Notes: generated by a model not told the origin, from the sequence alone. A stretch of DNA of 11,236 nt from Brevundimonas sp. (GCA_024711185.1 JANJTI010000042.1:1-11236); one strand, 5' to 3'. Shown: positions 1 through 7,216, counted from the first letter of the stretch. Numbers and translations: made by a program.

Positions 1-650
1 TCGGCGATGAAGACGTACTTGCCGTGCAGCTCGATGCCCGGCTGGAACTCGCCGGTGGGCTTGCCTTCGCGGTCGATGCCGAAGACGCCGGCGACGAAGC
101 CCTTCACCCGACCGGTCGGTTCGTCCCAGACCACATGGCTCGCGGCCATGCCGGGGTACACTTCCACGCCCAGCGCCTCGGCCTGCTCCGCGAGCCAGCG
201 GCACAGGTTGCCCAGCGAAGCGATGTAGCAGCCGTCGTTGTGCATCAGCGGCGGCAGGGCGAACATCGGCAGGTCGGCCTGACCCTGCGGCCCGAGGACG
301 AGGAAGCGATCACGGGTGACGGGGGTCTCAAGGGGCGCGCCGCGCTCCTTCCAGTCGGGGAACAGCTCGGTCAGCGCCTTCGGGTCGATCACGGCCCCCG
401 ACAGGATGTGGCCGCCGATCTCGGCCGACTTCTCGAGCACGGCGACGGAGACCTCGCGACCCTCCTTCTCCGCCCGCTGCTTGAGGCGGATGGCGGCGGC
501 GAGGCCGGCGGGGCCGCCGCCGACGATCACCACGTCGTAGTCCATGACCTCGCGCTCGACCCCGGCAAGAGCCTCGAGCGGCGGCAGCTTGTCGATCACC
601 GCTTCCTGCCACGCGTTCGCCGCGCCGCCCTCGATCGCTTGTTCGGCCAT
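1..650 (-). CDS. Electron transfer flavoprotein-ubiquinone oxidoreductase (ETF-QO), N-terminal part, cut by window edge
   Basis: ETF-QO passes electrons from reduced electron transfer flavoprotein to ubiquinone at the inner membrane, linking fatty-acid and amino-acid oxidation to respiration. About 216 residues are visible; the family is usually about 550, so the C-terminal quinone-binding and 4Fe-4S parts lie outside the window. After a roughly 35-residue leader, a Rossmann FAD-binding motif (DYDVVIVGGGPAGLAAA, residues 37-53) is clear. It is followed by the family-typical LEKSAEIGGHILSGAVIDP stretch, then PMFALPPLMHNDGCYIASLG. The ATG at 648-650 is preceded by purine-rich GAGGG and AGGGG. 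The gene is divergent from the uracil-DNA glycosylase, with 95 bases between them. The family call is firm; only the truncation limits it. Confidence 0.95.
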   Translation of the reverse strand, partial: MAEQAIEGGAANAWQEAVIDKLPPLEALAGVEREVMDYDVVIVGGGPAGLAAAIRLKQRAEKEGREVSVAVLEKSAEIGGHILSGAVIDPKALTELFPDWKERGAPLETPVTRDRFLVLGPQGQADLPMFALPPLMHNDGCYIASLGNLCRWLAEQAEALGVEVYPGMAASHVVWDEPTGRVKGFVAGVFGIDREGKPTGEFQPGIELHGKYVFIA

Positions 651-694
651 GCCCCTGAATTCCCTCGCGGTCGCTGTGATCGGATGTATGCGCC

Positions 695-723
695 TTATCG
701 GAACGTGACGCGAGGGCGGTCAA
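695..723 (-). promoter_or_regulatory. Candidate sigma-70-type promoter for the ETF-QO gene
   Basis: On the minus strand, TTGACC (718-723) and CGATAA (695-700) are separated by 17 bases. They sit 45-70 bases upstream of the ATG at 650. The -35 box is good and the -10 box is weak, which is common in high-GC alphaproteobacteria. This is inferred from spacing and position only. Confidence 0.35.
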
Positions 724-745
724 GGACTATCCCTGTCGCGAAGCC

Positions 746-1534
746 ATGTCCGTCCAGACCCTCGACAGCGCCGCCGCAGAGAGCCTGCTCGCCTTCTGGC
801 GCGACGCAGGGGTGGAGGCCTGTTTCGAGGACGCCCCGGTGGACCGCACCCATGTTGCGCCGCCGCCGGCGGTGAAGGCGGTCGCGAAGGCGACGGCCTC
901 GGTGGTCGCCGCGCCGATGACCGGCGACGCCCTGGCTGAAGCCCGCCGGCTGGCGGCCGGCGCGGACACGCTGGAGGCGCTTGGCGAGACCATCGCCGCC
1001 TTCGAGGGCTGCCCATTGCGCGGCATGGGGGCGCGCCAGGCGGTGTTCTGCCGGGGCAATCCGCAGGCGCCGGTGCTGGTCGTCGGCGAGGGCCCCGGCT
1101 CCGAGGAGGACGCGCGCGGCCAGCCGTTCGTCGGCAAGGCCGGGCAGTTGCTGGACCTCATGCTGCGCGAGGCGGGGCTGGAGGGCCGGGCGTTCATCAC
1201 CAACACCGTGTTCTGGCGGCCGCCGGGGAACCGCACCCCGACGCCGGCGGAACAGGCGGTGTGCGCCCCCTTCCTGGAGCGGACCTTCGCCCTGCTCCGG
1301 CCCAGGGCGGTCCTCCTGCTCGGGGGCGCGGCCGCCAAGTCGGTGCTGGGGGTCGACGAGGGGATCATGAAGCTCCGCGGCCAGTGGCGGGAGTGGCGGC
1401 TGGCCGAGGGCGGCGTCGCCGCACCGGCCTTGCCCACGCTGCATCCGGCCTTCCTGCTGCGCACCCCGCTGGCCAAGAAGGCGGTGTGGTGCGACCTGCT
1501 GTCGCTGGCGGCGCGGCTGGACGAGCCCGCCTGA
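746..1534 (+). CDS. Uracil-DNA glycosylase, family-4-like, with two Fe-S cysteine positions replaced
   Basis: This enzyme should remove uracil from DNA as the first step of base-excision repair. The 262-residue protein has a poorly conserved N-terminal extension of about 80 residues, then the UDG fold. Visible motifs are GEGPGSEEDARGQPFVGKAG (motif 1, from G114), RPPGNRTPTPAE (from R158) and HPAFLLR (H233-R239, motif 2). Family-4 enzymes normally bind a 4Fe-4S cluster through four cysteines. Here C89 and C173 remain, but the partner of C89 is F86 (FEGC instead of CxxC), and the usual cysteine before RPPGNR is W157. The cluster may therefore be absent or altered; from memory, rhizobial homologues look similar. 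The ATG at 746 is the first plausible start, with no strong Shine-Dalgarno sequence. The glycosylase call is firm; cluster status is inference. Confidence 0.9.
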   Translation: MSVQTLDSAAAESLLAFWRDAGVEACFEDAPVDRTHVAPPPAVKAVAKATASVVAAPMTGDALAEARRLAAGADTLEALGETIAAFEGCPLRGMGARQAVFCRGNPQAPVLVVGEGPGSEEDARGQPFVGKAGQLLDLMLREAGLEGRAFITNTVFWRPPGNRTPTPAEQAVCAPFLERTFALLRPRAVLLLGGAAAKSVLGVDEGIMKLRGQWREWRLAEGGVAAPALPTLHPAFLLRTPLAKKAVWCDLLSLAARLDEPA

Positions 1535-1581
1535 GGCGTTCATCGAGCGGACTCAAATGCGCCCCAAAAGCGCGTCAGAAC

Positions 1582-1610
1582 TTGACACCGGCCGGGGGCG
1601 TGGCGCCTTT
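1582..1610 (+). promoter_or_regulatory. Candidate promoter for the lytic transglycosylase gene
   Basis: A perfect TTGACA -35 hexamer lies at 1582-1587. About 17-18 bases downstream, only the weak GCCTTT (1605-1610) could serve as a -10. The element is in the 156-base gap between the UDG stop and the GTG start, and would give an untranslated leader of roughly 75 bases. The poor -10 makes this tentative; a promoter needing an activator would look like this. Confidence 0.3.
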
Positions 1611-1648
1611 CTGGCCTGACGACCGAACGTAAGGCGCGCGGCCGGATC

Positions 1649-1663
1649 GAATCGAGACGATTC
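1649..1663. repeat. 15-base palindrome made of two GANTC sites upstream of the transglycosylase start
   Basis: GAATCG (1649-1654) and CGATTC (1658-1663) are perfect inverted arms around AGA. Each arm contains a GANTC pentamer (GAATC and GATTC), the site methylated by CcrM in alphaproteobacteria. A third GANTC (GACTC) is at 1550-1554 in the same gap. The palindrome ends 28 bases before the GTG start, so it lies in the presumed leader or near the promoter. The repeat is seen directly; a regulatory role is inference. Confidence 0.6.
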
Positions 1664-1690
1664 CGCCGCCGCTCCAAGGGGGGCCGCCAA

Positions 1691-3379
1691 GTGCATGTTC
1701 AATTCCGCCGCGCCATGCTCGCGCCGACGCTGGCGATCGCGTTCGCTCTCGCGGGCGGCGCGCAGACCGCCGCAGCCGAGGAAGCCGTCTCGTACGCCGA
1801 AGGTTCCGACGGGCGGTCGATTTCGGCCCTGAGTCCGGCCGACCGGTTGAGCTACACCACCGCCTTCGACGCCCTCCGCCGGGGCGACCTCGAGGCTGCG
1901 CGCGCCTCGGCGCGCGAGGCCCAGGATCGCATCCTGCTGGGCCAGGTCGAGTTCGAGCGCCTGTTCCACCCCAACTACACCGCCACCTACGCGGAGCTGG
2001 CGGCATGGCTGGAGGAGTACGCCGACCTGCCGTGCGCCGACCGGGCCTACAGCCTCGCGCTCCGGCGGCGCCCCGACGGAGCTCCCGAGCCGCGCCGCCC
2101 GGCCCGCTTCTTCGGCCGCAGCTGGGCCGGCGTGGCCGCGGCCGGCGGCAATGTCGAGGGCGATCCGACCCGCGCCGCCCGGGTGGCGCTGAACCGGGAC
2201 GACCTCGCCGGAGCGGTGACGCTGGGCGAACAGATCGGCGACTGGTGGACGGTCGGCCTGGCCCAGTACCGGCAGGGCGAGTTCGCTCGCGCCGCCGCCG
2301 CCTTCGAGCGGGTGCTGGAGGATCCGACCGAGGACGGCTGGGTGCGCGCGGGGGCGGCCTTCTGGGCGGCCCGTTCGGCGGGTCGGTCCAGCCAGCAGGA
2401 CCGGGTGCGGCCGCTGCTTCGTCGCGCCGCCGCCTGGCCGGCGAGCTTCTACGGCCAGATCGCCCTGGCGCAGCTGGGCGAAGAGCCGGAGATCGAGAAC
2501 CTCGGTCCCCGCCCGTACGAGGCCACGCTGCAGCGCACCCTCTACACGTCCGCCGAACCGGTCGGGGTCGACGCGGCGGAGCTGCACGCCTTCGTGCAGG
2601 CGAACGCCGACGCGCGTCGGACGGTCGCCTACTACGAGGTCGGCCGGCGCGACGACGCCCGTGACGCCCTGCGCACCGGCTTCCGCTCGGCGCTCGACAG
2701 CCGCGCCCGCGAGCTGTGGGCGGCGCTGGGTCGGGCGCTGGGCCCGCGGGTCACCGGATCGGACCAGGAAGCGCGCCGCATCGACGCCGACCGCTATCCG
2801 CAACCGGTGATCGAGCCCGAGGGCGGCTTCACCGTCGAGCGGTCGCTGGTCTACGCGATCGCCCGCAAGGAGACGGACTTCAACGCCCGGGCCCGCTCCG
2901 CGGTCGGGGCCTACGGCCTGATGCAGGTGATGCCGACGACAGCCGCGGAGCTGACCGGGGACCGCGGCTTCGTCAGCCAGCCCGAGCGGCTTTACGATCC
3001 CAACGTCAACGCCCGGCTGGGCCAGGCCTACATCCAGCGGGTGCTGTCCATGCCGGCCATCGACGGCGACCTGCTGCGCGCGGCCGCGTCCTACAACGCC
3101 GGCCCCGGTCCGATGGTGGCGGCGGTGCGCAAGCTGGGTCAGGACGCCGATCCTCTGCTCCTGATCGAGACCATCGACGTGCCCCAGGCGCGGGACTATG
3201 TGGAGAAGGTGGTCGCGGCCTACTGGGTGTATCAGCGCCTGAACGGCCGCCCGCTCAACACCCTGGCGGCCGTGGCCTCGGGCGCGACGCGCATTCCGCT
3301 GAATCTCGATTACACGCCGCCGGCCCCTGAGCCGGCGCAACCGCTCGAGGTCGCTGCGCTTCCGGCCAGCGGCGGCTAG
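1691..3379 (+). CDS. Soluble lytic murein transglycosylase (SLT family), exported
   Basis: This enzyme cleaves peptidoglycan glycan strands non-hydrolytically in the periplasm, forming 1,6-anhydro-muramyl ends, for wall turnover and recycling. The GTG at 1691 is chosen because AAGGGGGG (1676-1683) lies 7 bases upstream and because it gives a basic signal-peptide n-region (HVQFRR), a hydrophobic core, and likely cleavage near residue 29 (TAAA-EE). An ATG at 1715 is in frame but would remove those arginines. Residues about 30-360 form the helical repeat region typical of Slt70-like proteins. The catalytic SLT domain follows: ARKETDF with presumed catalytic Glu394, GLMQVMP (409-415), AAASYNAGPG (around 465-474) and the ETIDVPQARDYVEKV stretch. 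The length of 562 residues fits the family, and the protein is probably soluble in the periplasm. Confidence 0.93.
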   Translation: MHVQFRRAMLAPTLAIAFALAGGAQTAAAEEAVSYAEGSDGRSISALSPADRLSYTTAFDALRRGDLEAARASAREAQDRILLGQVEFERLFHPNYTATYAELAAWLEEYADLPCADRAYSLALRRRPDGAPEPRRPARFFGRSWAGVAAAGGNVEGDPTRAARVALNRDDLAGAVTLGEQIGDWWTVGLAQYRQGEFARAAAAFERVLEDPTEDGWVRAGAAFWAARSAGRSSQQDRVRPLLRRAAAWPASFYGQIALAQLGEEPEIENLGPRPYEATLQRTLYTSAEPVGVDAAELHAFVQANADARRTVAYYEVGRRDDARDALRTGFRSALDSRARELWAALGRALGPRVTGSDQEARRIDADRYPQPVIEPEGGFTVERSLVYAIARKETDFNARARSAVGAYGLMQVMPTTAAELTGDRGFVSQPERLYDPNVNARLGQAYIQRVLSMPAIDGDLLRAAASYNAGPGPMVAAVRKLGQDADPLLLIETIDVPQARDYVEKVVAAYWVYQRLNGRPLNTLAAVASGATRIPLNLDYTPPAPEPAQPLEVAALPASGG

Positions 3380-3486
3380 AGACCCGCCAGCAGCAACGCC
3401 GGCAGGCAGCAGGCGACCACGATCATCAGGCCGTACACCAGCAGGCTGGGGCGACGGGCTTGCGGCTGTGGGGCGGGCGTCGGCAT
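3376..3486 (-). CDS. Small single-span membrane peptide, 36 residues, function unknown
   Basis: A short frame from ATG (3484-3486) to TAG (3376-3378) encodes 36 residues. The first part is Pro/Gln/Arg rich (MPTPAPQPQARRPS). It is followed by one hydrophobic segment, about residues 15-36 (LLVYGLMIVVACCLPALLLAGL), which is long enough to cross the membrane once and has positive charge on the presumed cytoplasmic side. CAGGG lies about 7 bases upstream as a weak ribosome site. GCTATCTC (minus strand, 3524-3531) resembles the Caulobacter -10 consensus. The stop overlaps the stop codon of the convergent transglycosylase gene. The GST gene lies 78 bases upstream on the same strand. I do not recognise a family. 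The coding claim rests on this charge-plus-membrane-segment pattern. Confidence 0.5.
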   Translation of the reverse strand: MPTPAPQPQARRPSLLVYGLMIVVACCLPALLLAGL

Positions 3487-3564
3487 GGCAGACCCTGAAC
3501 GCTCCGGCGCGGGCGAGGCTCCAGAGATAGCGGCGTTGTCTTAAGGCGGCGTTCGGCGGCGGGG

Positions 3565-4209
3565 TTAACGCAGGGCTTCAGCCGTCCACTCGAGGAAGTC
3601 TGGCTGGGCGAGGAGCGCATCGCGATACGCTGTCGCGCTGCCGTCGTCCCCGTGGTCCGCGAGATCGATCTGGAAATGCCGGAAGCGTGTCGCCACCGGG
3701 GTGAAGAAGGCGTCGGCGATCGACCACTCGCCGAACAGGTACGGACCGCCCGCGCCGAAGCGCGCGCGCATCTCCTTCCACAGCCCAACCATGCGGCGGA
3801 GGTCTCGCTCCAGCCCCTCGCCAGTGGGCGGCGGGCAACGGTCGGGCCCGACCATGGTATGATCCGGCCCCATGCCGCAGTGGGTGCGCAGGGCCATGAA
3901 GCCGCCGTGCATCTCGCAGGTCGCCGACCGGGCCAGCCAGCGGGCGTGGGGATCGGCCGGCCACAGGCGGACGTCCGGGTAGCGCTCGGCGCACCAGACG
4001 GAAATCGCCAGGGAATCCCAGATCGTCTCGCCCTCGACACGGAGCAGCGGGACCAGGCCGGAGGGAGAGAGGCCGGCCATCTCGGCCCGGCCGTCGGGCG
4101 AATAGATGTCGATCTCGCGGACAGTGAAGTCGGCGCCGCAGCGCTTCAGCACCAGCCAGGGGCGCAGCGACCAGGTGGAGTACAGCCGCGGTCCGATGAT
4201 CAGTTCCAT
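3565..4209 (-). CDS. Glutathione S-transferase family protein
   Basis: A cytosolic GST-like protein of 214 residues, likely conjugating glutathione to electrophiles or acting as a related thiol transferase or isomerase; the substrate cannot be read from sequence. The N-terminal thioredoxin-like domain has YSTWSLRPWL (10-19) with candidate activating serines S11 and S14, a cis-proline motif LVPLL (V53-P54) and the glutathione-binding WDSLAISVW segment (D65-S66). The C-terminal helical domain runs from about residue 85 and includes YLFGEWSIADAFFTPV, which carries the GST N-capping box-like pattern. The ATG at 4207-4209 is chosen over in-frame starts further upstream because GGAGGG sits 5 bases before it and the domain begins at once. 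It is divergent from purB with 131 bases between. Confidence 0.9.
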   Translation of the reverse strand: MELIIGPRLYSTWSLRPWLVLKRCGADFTVREIDIYSPDGRAEMAGLSPSGLVPLLRVEGETIWDSLAISVWCAERYPDVRLWPADPHARWLARSATCEMHGGFMALRTHCGMGPDHTMVGPDRCPPPTGEGLERDLRRMVGLWKEMRARFGAGGPYLFGEWSIADAFFTPVATRFRHFQIDLADHGDDGSATAYRDALLAQPDFLEWTAEALR

Positions 4210-4303
4210 GAGTCCCTCCGTTCGTCGGTCCTCGATACGCCGGGGCTGACGCGGGGGCCATGCCGCCGAGCCCGAGTTCGAGGCCGTCCGCCACAAGCGG
4301 CGC

Positions 4304-4332
4304 TTGACTCGCGGGACCCCGGGACCGACACC
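4304..4332 (+). promoter_or_regulatory. Candidate purB promoter, possibly giving a leaderless mRNA
   Basis: TTGACT (4304-4309) is a good -35 hexamer and overlaps a GANTC site (GACTC, 4306-4310). With a 17-base spacer, the -10 position reads GACACC (4327-4332), which is weak. Transcription would start within a few bases of the ATG at 4341. No Shine-Dalgarno-like sequence precedes that ATG, so a leaderless or near-leaderless transcript is consistent. Tentative. Confidence 0.3.
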
Positions 4333-4340
4333 CCGCGCCC

Positions 4341-5639
4341 ATGATCACGCGCTATTCCCGCCCCGACGCCGTCGCCATCTGGTCGCAGGAGACCAAGTAC
4401 CGGATCTGGTTCGAGATCGAGGCCCATGCGGCGACCAAGATGGCCGAACTGGGGGTGATCCCGACCGAGGCCGCCGAGGCGATCTGGGCGAAGGGCGAAG
4501 GCGCCGTGTTCGACGCCGACCGCATCGACGAGATCGAGCGCACCACCAAGCACGACGTGATCGCCTTCCTGACCCATGTGGCCGAGATCGTCGGCGACGA
4601 GGCGCGCTTCCTGCACCAGGGCATGACCAGTTCCGACGTCCTGGACACCTGTTTCGCCGTGCAGCTGGCGCGGTCCACGGACCTGCTGCTGACCGGGGTC
4701 GACCGGGTGCTGGCGGCGCTGGAGACGCGCGCGAAAGAGCACAAGAACACGGTCTGCGTCGGCCGCTCGCACGGCATCCACGCCGAGCCGGTGACCTTCG
4801 GCCTGAAGCTGGCCGGCTACCATGCCGAGTTCCAGCGGGCGCGTCGCCGGCTGGTGGCGGCGCGCGAGGAGATCGCCACCTGCGCCATCTCGGGCGCGGT
4901 CGGCACCTTCGCCAACGTCGACCCGGCGGTCGAGGCCTACGTGGCCGAGAAGATGGGCCTGCAGGTCGAGCCGGTCTCGACCCAGGTGATCCCGCGCGAC
5001 CGCCACGCCGCCTGGTTCGCGGCGCTGGGCGTGGTGGCCTCGTCGGTCGAGCGGCTGGCGACCGAGATCCGTCATCTGCAGCGCACCGAGGTGCTGGAGG
5101 CCGAGGAGTTCTTCGACAAGGGCCAGAAGGGCTCGTCGGCCATGCCGCACAAGCGCAATCCGATCCTGACGGAGAACCTGACCGGCCTCGCCCGGCTGGT
5201 GCGATCGGCGGTGGTTCCCGCCATGGAGAACGTGGCCCTCTGGCACGAGCGCGACATCAGCCACTCTTCGGTGGAGCGGGGAATCGGACCCGACGCCTCG
5301 ATCCACCTCGACTTCGCCCTGCACCGGCTGGCCGGGGTGATCGAGCGGCTGAACGTCTATCCGGAAAACATGCAGAAGAACCTCGACCGCCTTGGCGGCC
5401 TGGTCTTCTCGCAACGGGTCATGCTGGCCCTGACACAGGCCGGAATGTCGCGCGAGGCCGCCTATGCGGCGGTACAGGAGAACGCGATGAAGGTGTGGCG
5501 CGGCGAGGGACGGTTCCTCGACTTCCTGAAGGCCGACGCGCGGGTGACGTTGCCGGACGCGGAGCTGGAGGCCCTCTTCGACCTCGGCTATCACACCAAG
5601 CACGTCGACACCGTGTTCGCGCGGGTGTTCGGGGACTGA
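4341..5639 (+). CDS. purB: Adenylosuccinate lyase
   Basis: PurB catalyses two fumarate-releasing steps of purine synthesis: SAICAR to AICAR, and adenylosuccinate to AMP. The 432-residue protein matches the short (Bacillus/Thermotoga-like) bacterial form rather than the roughly 456-residue E. coli form. Visible signatures are [15 protein letters not shown] at the N-terminus, the [12 protein letters not shown] substrate-binding segment, [16 protein letters not shown] (catalytic histidine region, H144) and the fumarase/aspartase superfamily signature [11 protein letters not shown] (264-274) with the mobile-loop serines S265-S266. [13 protein letters not shown] follows, as in the family. It forms a transcription unit with the downstream glycosylase, whose ATG follows the TGA directly. 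No ribosome-binding site is visible. The family call is very secure. Confidence 0.97.
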   Translation: MITRYSRPDAVAIWSQETKYRIWFEIEAHAATKMAELGVIPTEAAEAIWAKGEGAVFDADRIDEIERTTKHDVIAFLTHVAEIVGDEARFLHQGMTSSDVLDTCFAVQLARSTDLLLTGVDRVLAALETRAKEHKNTVCVGRSHGIHAEPVTFGLKLAGYHAEFQRARRRLVAAREEIATCAISGAVGTFANVDPAVEAYVAEKMGLQVEPVSTQVIPRDRHAAWFAALGVVASSVERLATEIRHLQRTEVLEAEEFFDKGQKGSSAMPHKRNPILTENLTGLARLVRSAVVPAMENVALWHERDISHSSVERGIGPDASIHLDFALHRLAGVIERLNVYPENMQKNLDRLGGLVFSQRVMLALTQAGMSREAAYAAVQENAMKVWRGEGRFLDFLKADARVTLPDAELEALFDLGYHTKHVDTVFARVFGD

Positions 5640-6143
5640 ATGCGCAAGGCCGCGTTCGCGCCGGTCGTCGACGCGGAGACACGGTTGCTGATCCTCGGCA
5701 GCCTGCCGGGCGACGCCTCGCTGAAGGCGCAGCAATACTACGGCCATCCGCAGAATTCCTTCTGGCGCCTGCTCGAGCCGGTCGTCGAGGTCGATCTCGT
5801 CGCCCGGTCCTATTCCGAACGTCTTGTCGCGCTGCAGGCCGCAGGCGTCGGTCTCTGGGACGTGATCGCCAGCGCCCGGCGCCCCGGCAGTCTCGACGGA
5901 GCCATCCGGGAAGCCGAAGCGGCGGACCTGCGACGGCTCGTCGACAGCCTGCCGCGTCTGCGCGCAGTCGCCTTCAACGGCGGTACGGCCGCCCGCATCG
6001 GACGCCGGACGCTGGGCCCCGGAGCCGCGCCGGCGCTGATCGACCTTCCCTCATCAAGCGCCGCCTACACCCTTCCGTTCGCCGGGAAGGCCCAACGCTG
6101 GGCCGTGCTGAAGCGCTGGCTGGCCGCGGACGCGGCGTCCTGA
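5640..6143 (+). CDS. DNA-deoxyinosine (hypoxanthine) glycosylase, UDG superfamily family 6
   Basis: The protein should excise hypoxanthine, the product of adenine deamination, from DNA to start base-excision repair. The 167-residue length fits the family. Motif 1 reads [11 protein letters not shown] (18-28), followed by [13 protein letters not shown] (33-45). N39 in the PQN triplet is the position expected for the conserved catalytic asparagine of this family. [20 protein letters not shown] follows, and the C-terminal motif is LPSSSAAY (136-143). The ATG begins immediately after the purB stop (TGAATG) with no spacer, so translation is probably coupled to purB. There is a functional echo: purB contributes to AMP synthesis, while this enzyme removes deaminated adenine from DNA. 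That link is inference; both may simply share a promoter. Activity on uracil is not excluded. Confidence 0.88.
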   Translation: MRKAAFAPVVDAETRLLILGSLPGDASLKAQQYYGHPQNSFWRLLEPVVEVDLVARSYSERLVALQAAGVGLWDVIASARRPGSLDGAIREAEAADLRRLVDSLPRLRAVAFNGGTAARIGRRTLGPGAAPALIDLPSSSAAYTLPFAGKAQRWAVLKRWLAADAAS

Positions 6144-6226
6144 CGCAGGGCGCCATCCGCCGCCCACGAGCGGCCGTAAGCCTTCCCGACGCCGCCCCCG
6201 AGCGTCATCTCAGGAAGGACATCGCC

Positions 6227-6820
6227 ATGAAGACCTCTCGCTATGCCGTGGCCGCCGTCGCCTCGCTGGCCTCGACCCTGCTCATCGCCGCCTGCAGCAA
6301 CGCCGAGGAGGCCGCCCCGCCGGCCGACGCCATGCCTGCGGAAGCTGCCGCCCCGGCCCCGGCCGAAGCGCAGGGAACCATCGTCGCGGTGGCCCAGGGC
6401 GCCGGCGACTTCTCGACGCTGGTCGCCGCGGTGCAGGCGGCCGGGCTGGTCGAGACCCTGAACGGCGCCGGCCCGTTCACCGTCTTCGCGCCGACCGACG
6501 CCGCTTTCGGCAAGGTGCCGGCCGCCACCCGCGAGGCGCTGCTGGCCCCGGCCGGCAAGGCCGATCTGACGAAGATCCTGACCTATCACGTGGTCGCGGG
6601 CCGGGTGGACGCGGCGACGCTGACCCAGCAGATCCGCGACGGGGGCGGCAGCGCCACGCTGACCACGGTCGAGGGCGGGACCCTGATCGCCCGCGCCGGC
6701 GCCGACGGCTCGGTCACCCTGACGGACGAGAAGGGCGGCATGGCCCGGGTGGTGCAGGCGGACGTCGCCGCCTCCAACGGCGTCATCCACGCCATCGACA
6801 CGGTGGTGATGCCGAACTGA
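6227..6820 (+). CDS. Fasciclin (FAS1) domain lipoprotein
   Basis: A 197-residue exported lipoprotein with one FAS1 domain, a fold linked to adhesion and matrix or surface interactions; a specific role cannot be read. The signal peptide has MKTSR, a hydrophobic core and the lipobox LIAAC with C23 as the lipidated residue. Serine at +2 suggests sorting to the outer membrane. Residues 24-49 form an Ala/Pro/Glu-rich linker. The FAS1 domain (about 50-197) shows the H1 motif [11 protein letters not shown], the central YHVVAG and the H2-type end [30 protein letters not shown] about 7 bases before the ATG fixes the start. The frame stays open far upstream through purB and the glycosylase gene, but that stretch is not coding. 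A hairpin terminator follows 21 bases after the stop. Confidence 0.93.
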   Translation: MKTSRYAVAAVASLASTLLIAACSNAEEAAPPADAMPAEAAAPAPAEAQGTIVAVAQGAGDFSTLVAAVQAAGLVETLNGAGPFTVFAPTDAAFGKVPAATREALLAPAGKADLTKILTYHVVAGRVDAATLTQQIRDGGGSATLTTVEGGTLIARAGADGSVTLTDEKGGMARVVQADVAASNGVIHAIDTVVMPN

Positions 6821-6840
6821 CCGGCCGCCTCCAGGCAATG

Positions 6841-6868
6841 AAAAAGGCCGCCCCGAGGGGCGGCCTTT
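6841..6868. terminator. Bidirectional intrinsic terminator between the FAS1 lipoprotein and ATPase-inhibitor genes
   Basis: A GC-rich hairpin has arms GGCCGCCCC (6846-6854) and GGGGCGGCC (6857-6865). It is flanked by AAAAA (6841-6845) on the left and TTT (6866-6868) on the right. Read rightward it ends the FAS1 gene (stop at 6820). Read leftward it ends in five T residues and lies 25 bases beyond the stop of the convergent gene at 6893. One element therefore probably serves both genes. Confidence 0.88.
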
Positions 6869-6892
6869 GACTTTCCGGGCCAGGAGGATCGC

Positions 6893-7216
6893 CTATTCGC
6901 CGGCGCGGATCTGCTCGCGCGCCACCGACGACAGCTCGTCCATCTTGCGGCGGATCTCCCCTTCCGAAACGGTGAGGCCGGCGCCTTCGAAATCCTGGGC
7001 GATCTTGCGGTAGACGTCTTCCTCGCCGGGCTGCTCGAAATCGGCGCGCACGACGGCGGAGGCGTACTGGTCAGCGCTTTCCGCGGAGAGGCCCATCTTT
7101 TCGGCCGCCCACAGCCCCAGCAGCTTGTTGCGCCGGGCGACCGCCTTGAATTCCTGTTCCTGATCGAGGGCGTACTTGGACTCGAAGCCCTTTTCCCGAT
7201 CGTCGAAGGTGGTCAT
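6893..7216 (-). CDS. F1FO-ATPase inhibitor zeta subunit (DUF1476 family)
   Basis: This 107-residue protein belongs to the alphaproteobacterial family whose Paracoccus denitrificans member (zeta) inhibits ATP hydrolysis by the F1 motor, in a manner related to mitochondrial IF1. The N-terminal MTTFDDREKGFESKYALDQE is the inhibitory segment typical of the family. It is followed by FKAVARRNKLLGLWAAEKMGL and a helical remainder ending near SSVAREQIRAGE; the whole is predicted to be helical and cytoplasmic. It could limit wasteful ATP hydrolysis when proton-motive force falls, although inhibitory strength varies between species. A good promoter lies upstream on the same strand, and transcription should end at the shared hairpin at 6841-6868. 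It is divergent from purC, not co-transcribed with it. Confidence 0.93.
   Translation of the reverse strand: MTTFDDREKGFESKYALDQEQEFKAVARRNKLLGLWAAEKMGLSAESADQYASAVVRADFEQPGEEDVYRKIAQDFEGAGLTVSEGEIRRKMDELSSVAREQIRAGE

Noticed and set aside
24..875. Plus-strand open frame antisense to the ETF-QO gene
   Set aside because: The minus strand encodes an unmistakable FAD-binding ETF-QO N-terminus; the plus-strand product shows no domain.
1553..3340. A 595-codon open frame antisense to the lytic transglycosylase
   Set aside because: Its translation is low-complexity Arg/Gly/Val/Leu typical of the opposite strand of GC-rich genes, while the plus strand encodes a clear SLT enzyme with a signal peptide and catalytic motifs.
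4210..4296. N-terminal extension of the GST gene to an ATG at 4296
   Set aside because: The extension reads as arginine-rich low complexity. The internal ATG at 4209 has a strong ribosome site and starts exactly at the GST domain.
4200..5747. A 515-codon open frame antisense to purB
   Set aside because: It lies opposite conserved purB signatures and has no recognisable domain. The open length follows from codon bias on the coding strand.
4304..6820. An 838-codon open frame running through purB and the glycosylase gene into the FAS1 gene
   Set aside because: Only its last 198 codons match a protein family (FAS1 lipoprotein with its own signal peptide and ribosome site). The upstream part is an Arg/Gly/Pro-rich out-of-frame reading of purB and the glycosylase, kept open by high GC.
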